Part shown: in pieces, positions 6,323 through 8,441 of the stretch
How positions within the stretch are numbered: the first letter of the stretch is position 1
Layout: each line of letters begins with the position of its first letter
Origin: Bifidobacteriaceae bacterium
GTDB taxonomy: Bacteria; Actinomycetota; Actinomycetes; Actinomycetales; WQXJ01
Direction of reading: 5' to 3'
Length of the DNA stretch: 8,441 bases
NCBI GenBank assembly: GCA_031258055.1
Contig: JAIRNM010000352.1
Location: 1 to 8,441 of the forward strand
Position numbers and translations under genes: made by a program
The notes under the pieces: model-generated
The model's database searches: none
Told to the model about the DNA's origin: nothing
Seen by the model: the letters and a program-made list of their open reading frames with translations, nothing else

Positions 6323-7260
6323 GAGTGGTCCAGTTCATTGATCTGATGCGGGGTAGGGGCTTCCGAGTCGAGCCGATCTGTCGGGTCCTTCGGGATTACG
6401 GGATACAGATCGCGGCACGCACCTATAGGGCGTTCAAGGCCCGCCCGCCGTCGAATAGGACTTTGGAGGACGCCAGGATACTGGCGGCGATGGTCCACGC
6501 CCGCAGTGACCTAGACGCCCATGGCCGCAAGCCCCGCGAACGGTTTTATGGGCGCCGGAAAATGACGGCGCTGCTGCGCCGTCAGGGGTTCGCCGTCTCG
6601 GAGGGCACGGTCGGCCGGTTGATGCGCCTGGCCCACATGAAGGGGCTTCGTCGGGGCCGCGTCCCGGTCACCACCCGGCCCGCGGGCAGGCCCCGAGCCG
6701 AGGACCTGCTGGGACGGGACTTCAAGGCCTGCGCGCCGAACCGGCGCTGGGTGACGGACATGACCTATGTCAAGACCGCCGCCGGTTGGGTGTACACGGC
6801 GTTCATCACCGACCTGTTCGCGGAGAAGATCGTCGGCTGGCATGTGGCTGACAACATGACCGAGCAGATGGTCTCCGACGCCCTCGTGATCGCGTTGTGG
6901 GGACGCGAGCAAGAAGGCCGCCCGGTGGTCGGCGGCCAGCTCGTCCACCACTCTGACCACGGGTCGGTCTACACCTCCCTGGCCTACGGGGAGCAACTCG
7001 CCAACGCGGGTATCACCCCGTCGTTCGGCAGCGTCGGAGACGCGCCCGTCAACGCCACCGCCGAATCGGTCAACGCCCTGTACAAGGCCGAATGTGTCGG
7101 CCCGGACGGCCCGTTCCCGGGCCTTCAGGCCGTGCGCGTGGCGACGGCCGGGTGGGTCTCCTGGTACAACACCGCCAGGCTCCACTCCTCGCTCGGCTAC
7201 GTCCCCCCAAACGAGGTCGAGGCAGCGTATTATGATCAAGCCGAGCCGCCACAAACCTAG
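6319..7260 (+). CDS. IS3-family transposase OrfB (DDE integrase domain)
   Basis: The 313-residue catalytic part of the IS3 transposase. The N-terminal third is the HTH_21-like region (YGRRKMTALLRRQGFAVSEG). The retroviral-integrase-like core follows with Asp147 (WVTDMTYV), Asp213 (HHSDHGSVYTS) and Glu249 (NATAESVNALYKAE). Thirty-five residues separate Asp213 and Glu249, the D,D(35)E spacing of the family. The C-terminal WYNTARLHSSLGYVPPNEVE is typical. The usual YDNALAES around the glutamate reads PVNATAES here, but the glutamate itself is kept. The GTG at 6319 overlaps the orfA stop (GTGA), so OrfB could be made by re-initiation or as an OrfAB frameshift product; the -1 frame is open upstream of the GTG for at least ten codons. 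Confidence 0.95.
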   Translation: MRVVQFIDLMRGRGFRVEPICRVLRDYGIQIAARTYRAFKARPPSNRTLEDARILAAMVHARSDLDAHGRKPRERFYGRRKMTALLRRQGFAVSEGTVGRLMRLAHMKGLRRGRVPVTTRPAGRPRAEDLLGRDFKACAPNRRWVTDMTYVKTAAGWVYTAFITDLFAEKIVGWHVADNMTEQMVSDALVIALWGREQEGRPVVGGQLVHHSDHGSVYTSLAYGEQLANAGITPSFGSVGDAPVNATAESVNALYKAECVGPDGPFPGLQAVRVATAGWVSWYNTARLHSSLGYVPPNEVEAAYYDQAEPPQT

Positions 7261-7280
7261 GTGGTTCACACAGGAAACAG

Positions 7281-7296
7281 GCGGCAACGAAACCCA
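7281..7296 (-). repeat. IS3 right terminal inverted repeat
   Basis: Read on the minus strand it is TGGGTTTCGTTGCCGC, beginning with the 5'-TG expected for an IS3-family terminus. It matches the left end at 14 of 16 positions and lies 21 bases after the orfB stop, a normal distance. Confidence 0.75.
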
Positions 7297-7547
7297 CCGG
7301 TTCACACTGAGCGGATCGAAGACCGTGTCAACCAGATCTCCCCGACACTCGCGGAGGATGAGCGGGCCGGGCCAGGGTCTTAAGCAAAGTCGTTTGGGGT
7401 TGGTTGGTTGTGGTGTGGTCGGTGTTTGACGGCGGGCTGGCGGTAGTAGTTATGTTAGCTTGGGCGTGGAAAAACCTGAGCGGGTTGGCGGTTGTGTGCG
7501 GCGATGGCGCCGCGCTGCTTGGGAGAGTGAACAAGGAGGAACCGGGC
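7297..7547. other. Spacer between IS3 element and repeat-protein gene
   Basis: Directly after the IS end, a 28-codon frame (7297-7383, from the IS border to a TAA; ends DERAGPGS) could be the tail of an interrupted gene, but it does not resemble an AraC C-terminus. Then come a G-rich tract (7396-7422), a candidate promoter (7426-7456), a GC-rich hairpin GCGGCG-ATGG-CGCCGC (7498-7513) and the ribosome binding site of the next gene. Confidence 0.5.
7426..7456 (+). promoter_or_regulatory. Candidate sigma-70-type promoter for the repeat-protein gene
   Basis: TTGACG (7426-7431, five of six bases of the -35 consensus) is followed after 19 bases by TATGTT (7451-7456), or after 18 by TTATGT. Spacing is slightly long and the -10 match is modest. 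It is the best -35/-10 pair in the spacer, and transcription would give a leader of about 85 bases. Confidence 0.4.
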
Positions 7548-8441
7548 ATGGGATTGTTCCGGCCGGTGTGGCGCGGCGGACGCACGGACGAGGCCATGCG
7601 GGTGGTGCAGGCGCTGACTGACCAGGGGTGCCTGGCCGACGCCGCTATGACCGGCCGGGAAGAGCGCGTCCGCCTGGCGGCGGTGGACAGGCTGACAGAT
7701 CAGGCGACCCTCGCCTGGGTGGCGAAAACCGACAAGGATTGGACGGTCCGCGAGGCGGCGGCGGAGAGGCTGACAGATCAGGGGCTCCTGGTCGAGGTGG
7801 CCAGAACCGACAGGCATTGGAGGGTCCGTCTGACGGCGGTGCGAAGGCTGACAGATCAGGTGGCCCTGTCCTGGGTGGCGAGAACCGGCACTGACGGGGA
7901 CGCCCGCCTGGCGGCGCTGCAACGGCTGACTGACCAGGCGCTCCTAGGCGAGGTCGCTAAGACTGACAGTGATAAGCAAGTCCGCCTGGCGGCGGTGGAA
8001 CGCCTGACTGACCAGGCGCTCCTAGGCGAGGTCGCTAAGACTGACAGTGATGAGCAGGTCCGCCTGGCGGCGGTGGAACGGCTGACTGACCAGGCGCTCC
8101 TGGCCTGGGTGGCGAGAACCGACAGGGATTGGAGGGTCCGCGAGGCAGCGGTGAAGAAGCTGGCGGATCAGGCGCTCCTGGCCGAGGTGGCGAGAACCGA
8201 CAGGGATCGGACGGTCCGTCTGACGGCGGTGCGACAGCTAACTGACCAGGCGGTCCTGGGCGACGTCGCCAAGACTGACAGCGATGACCTTGTCCGCATG
8301 GCGGCGGTGGTACGGCTGACTGACCAGGCGGTCCTGGGCGACGTCGCCAAGACTGACAGCGATGAGCATATCCGCCGGGCGGCGGTGCGACGGCTGACCG
8401 ACCAGGCGCTCCTAGCAAAGGTAGCAACAGCCGATAAAACA
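7548..8441 (+). CDS. HEAT-like repeat protein, 3' end beyond window
   Basis: An open frame of 298 codons running off the window end. ATG 7548 is certain: AAGGAGG (7533-7539) sits 8 bases upstream. After a 23-residue N-terminus (MGLFRPVW...) come ten complete 26-residue repeats and 15 residues of an eleventh. Each repeat reads approximately TDQALLxEVAxTD, then D-x-x-V-R-x-A-A-V-x-R-L, a two-helix HEAT-like unit with the conserved Asp/Arg pattern of HEAT repeats. Such proteins form curved solenoids that usually bind other proteins. There is no signal peptide or membrane helix, so it is probably cytoplasmic. The repeats fall into two interchangeable flavours, AWVARTDRDW/REAAV and GEVAKTDSDE/RLAAV. 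Partner and role are unknown, and it has no evident link to the peptide cassette. Confidence 0.85.
   Translation, partial: MGLFRPVWRGGRTDEAMRVVQALTDQGCLADAAMTGREERVRLAAVDRLTDQATLAWVAKTDKDWTVREAAAERLTDQGLLVEVARTDRHWRVRLTAVRRLTDQVALSWVARTGTDGDARLAALQRLTDQALLGEVAKTDSDKQVRLAAVERLTDQALLGEVAKTDSDEQVRLAAVERLTDQALLAWVARTDRDWRVREAAVKKLADQALLAEVARTDRDRTVRLTAVRQLTDQAVLGDVAKTDSDDLVRMAAVVRLTDQAVLGDVAKTDSDEHIRRAAVRRLTDQALLAKVATADKT
7617..8441 (+). repeat. Tandem 78-bp in-frame coding repeats
   Basis: Ten complete units of exactly 78 bases and a partial eleventh start at 7617 and every 78 bases thereafter. Units five and six (7929-8006 and 8007-8084) differ at only three of 78 bases by direct comparison. 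Units nine and ten (8241-8318 and 8319-8396) share their first 47 bases exactly. Other units are more diverged, indicating old repeats with recent local duplications. Length is always a multiple of three, so copy-number changes keep the frame. Confidence 0.9.

Larger units (their letters stand above)
5966..7296 (+). mobile_element. IS3-family insertion sequence, apparently complete
   Basis: About 1.33 kb, the usual IS3-family size, with orfA and orfB both open and bounded by imperfect terminal inverted repeats (14 of 16 matched). It lies inside an AraC-type gene. No target-site duplication is evident: bases before 5966 (ggt, ending ...gtggt) and after 7296 (ccggtt) do not match as the expected 3-4 bp direct repeat. 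This suggests that a deletion or recombination followed insertion, or that the ends are misplaced by a few bases. All catalytic residues are present, so transposition competence is plausible. Confidence 0.85.

Noticed and set aside
7617..8441. Regular 78-bp repeats considered as a CRISPR array
   Set aside because: There are no unique spacers; repeats are contiguous, in frame and encode 26-residue HEAT-like units.

Overview
The window reads as an accessory region of a high-GC Gram-positive (Actinomycetota) chromosome or plasmid. The basis is G+C-rich sequence with GC-biased codons, GTG starts, actinobacterial-type IS110 and IS3 transposases, and a lactococcin-972-type peptide/ABC cassette of the kind common in Firmicutes and actinobacteria. 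No rRNA, tRNA or CRISPR array is seen, and the species cannot be named from this sequence.

Layout: (1) 1-1198 holds an IS110-family transposase (DEDD plus Transposase_20), cut by the window edge at its 5' end and broken by a one-base frameshift at a CCCCGGGG run (530-537). (2) 1199-1770 has no convincing gene but carries regulatory-looking sequence: repeated GGTCAC motifs, a CRP/GlxR-like dyad at 1563-1578, a CTAG-rich palindrome at 1467-1478 and a small hairpin at 1522-1536. (3) 1771-5003 is a compact three-gene cassette: a 114-aa secreted peptide precursor, an ABC transporter ATPase and a 718-aa FtsX-like permease. A perfect 16-bp inverted repeat overlaps the ATPase start codon. (4) 5004-5567 is mostly non-coding, with one weak 84-codon open frame. 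(5) 5568 to about 5965 is the cupin half of an AraC-type regulator, truncated by (6) an intact-looking IS3-family element (5966-7296, orfA and orfB, imperfect terminal inverted repeats). (7) 7297-7547 is a spacer with a G-rich tract and a candidate promoter. (8) 7548 to the window end is an open reading frame with an excellent ribosome binding site, encoding a HEAT-like protein built from 26-residue repeats; its 3' end lies outside the window.

The functional core is the peptide/ABC cassette. The peptide carries a Sec-type signal sequence and so is probably exported by Sec. The MacB/FtsX-type ABC transporter more likely gives immunity or peptide handling, as proposed for lactococcin-972-group loci. 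The peptide differs from classical lactococcin 972 by a C-terminal pair of cysteines ending in a CSGW motif, so the mature molecule may be a disulfide-closed variant or a different kind of secreted peptide. The rest of the window (two IS elements, a decapitated regulator, an expanding repeat gene) is typical of a fast-changing accessory locus.
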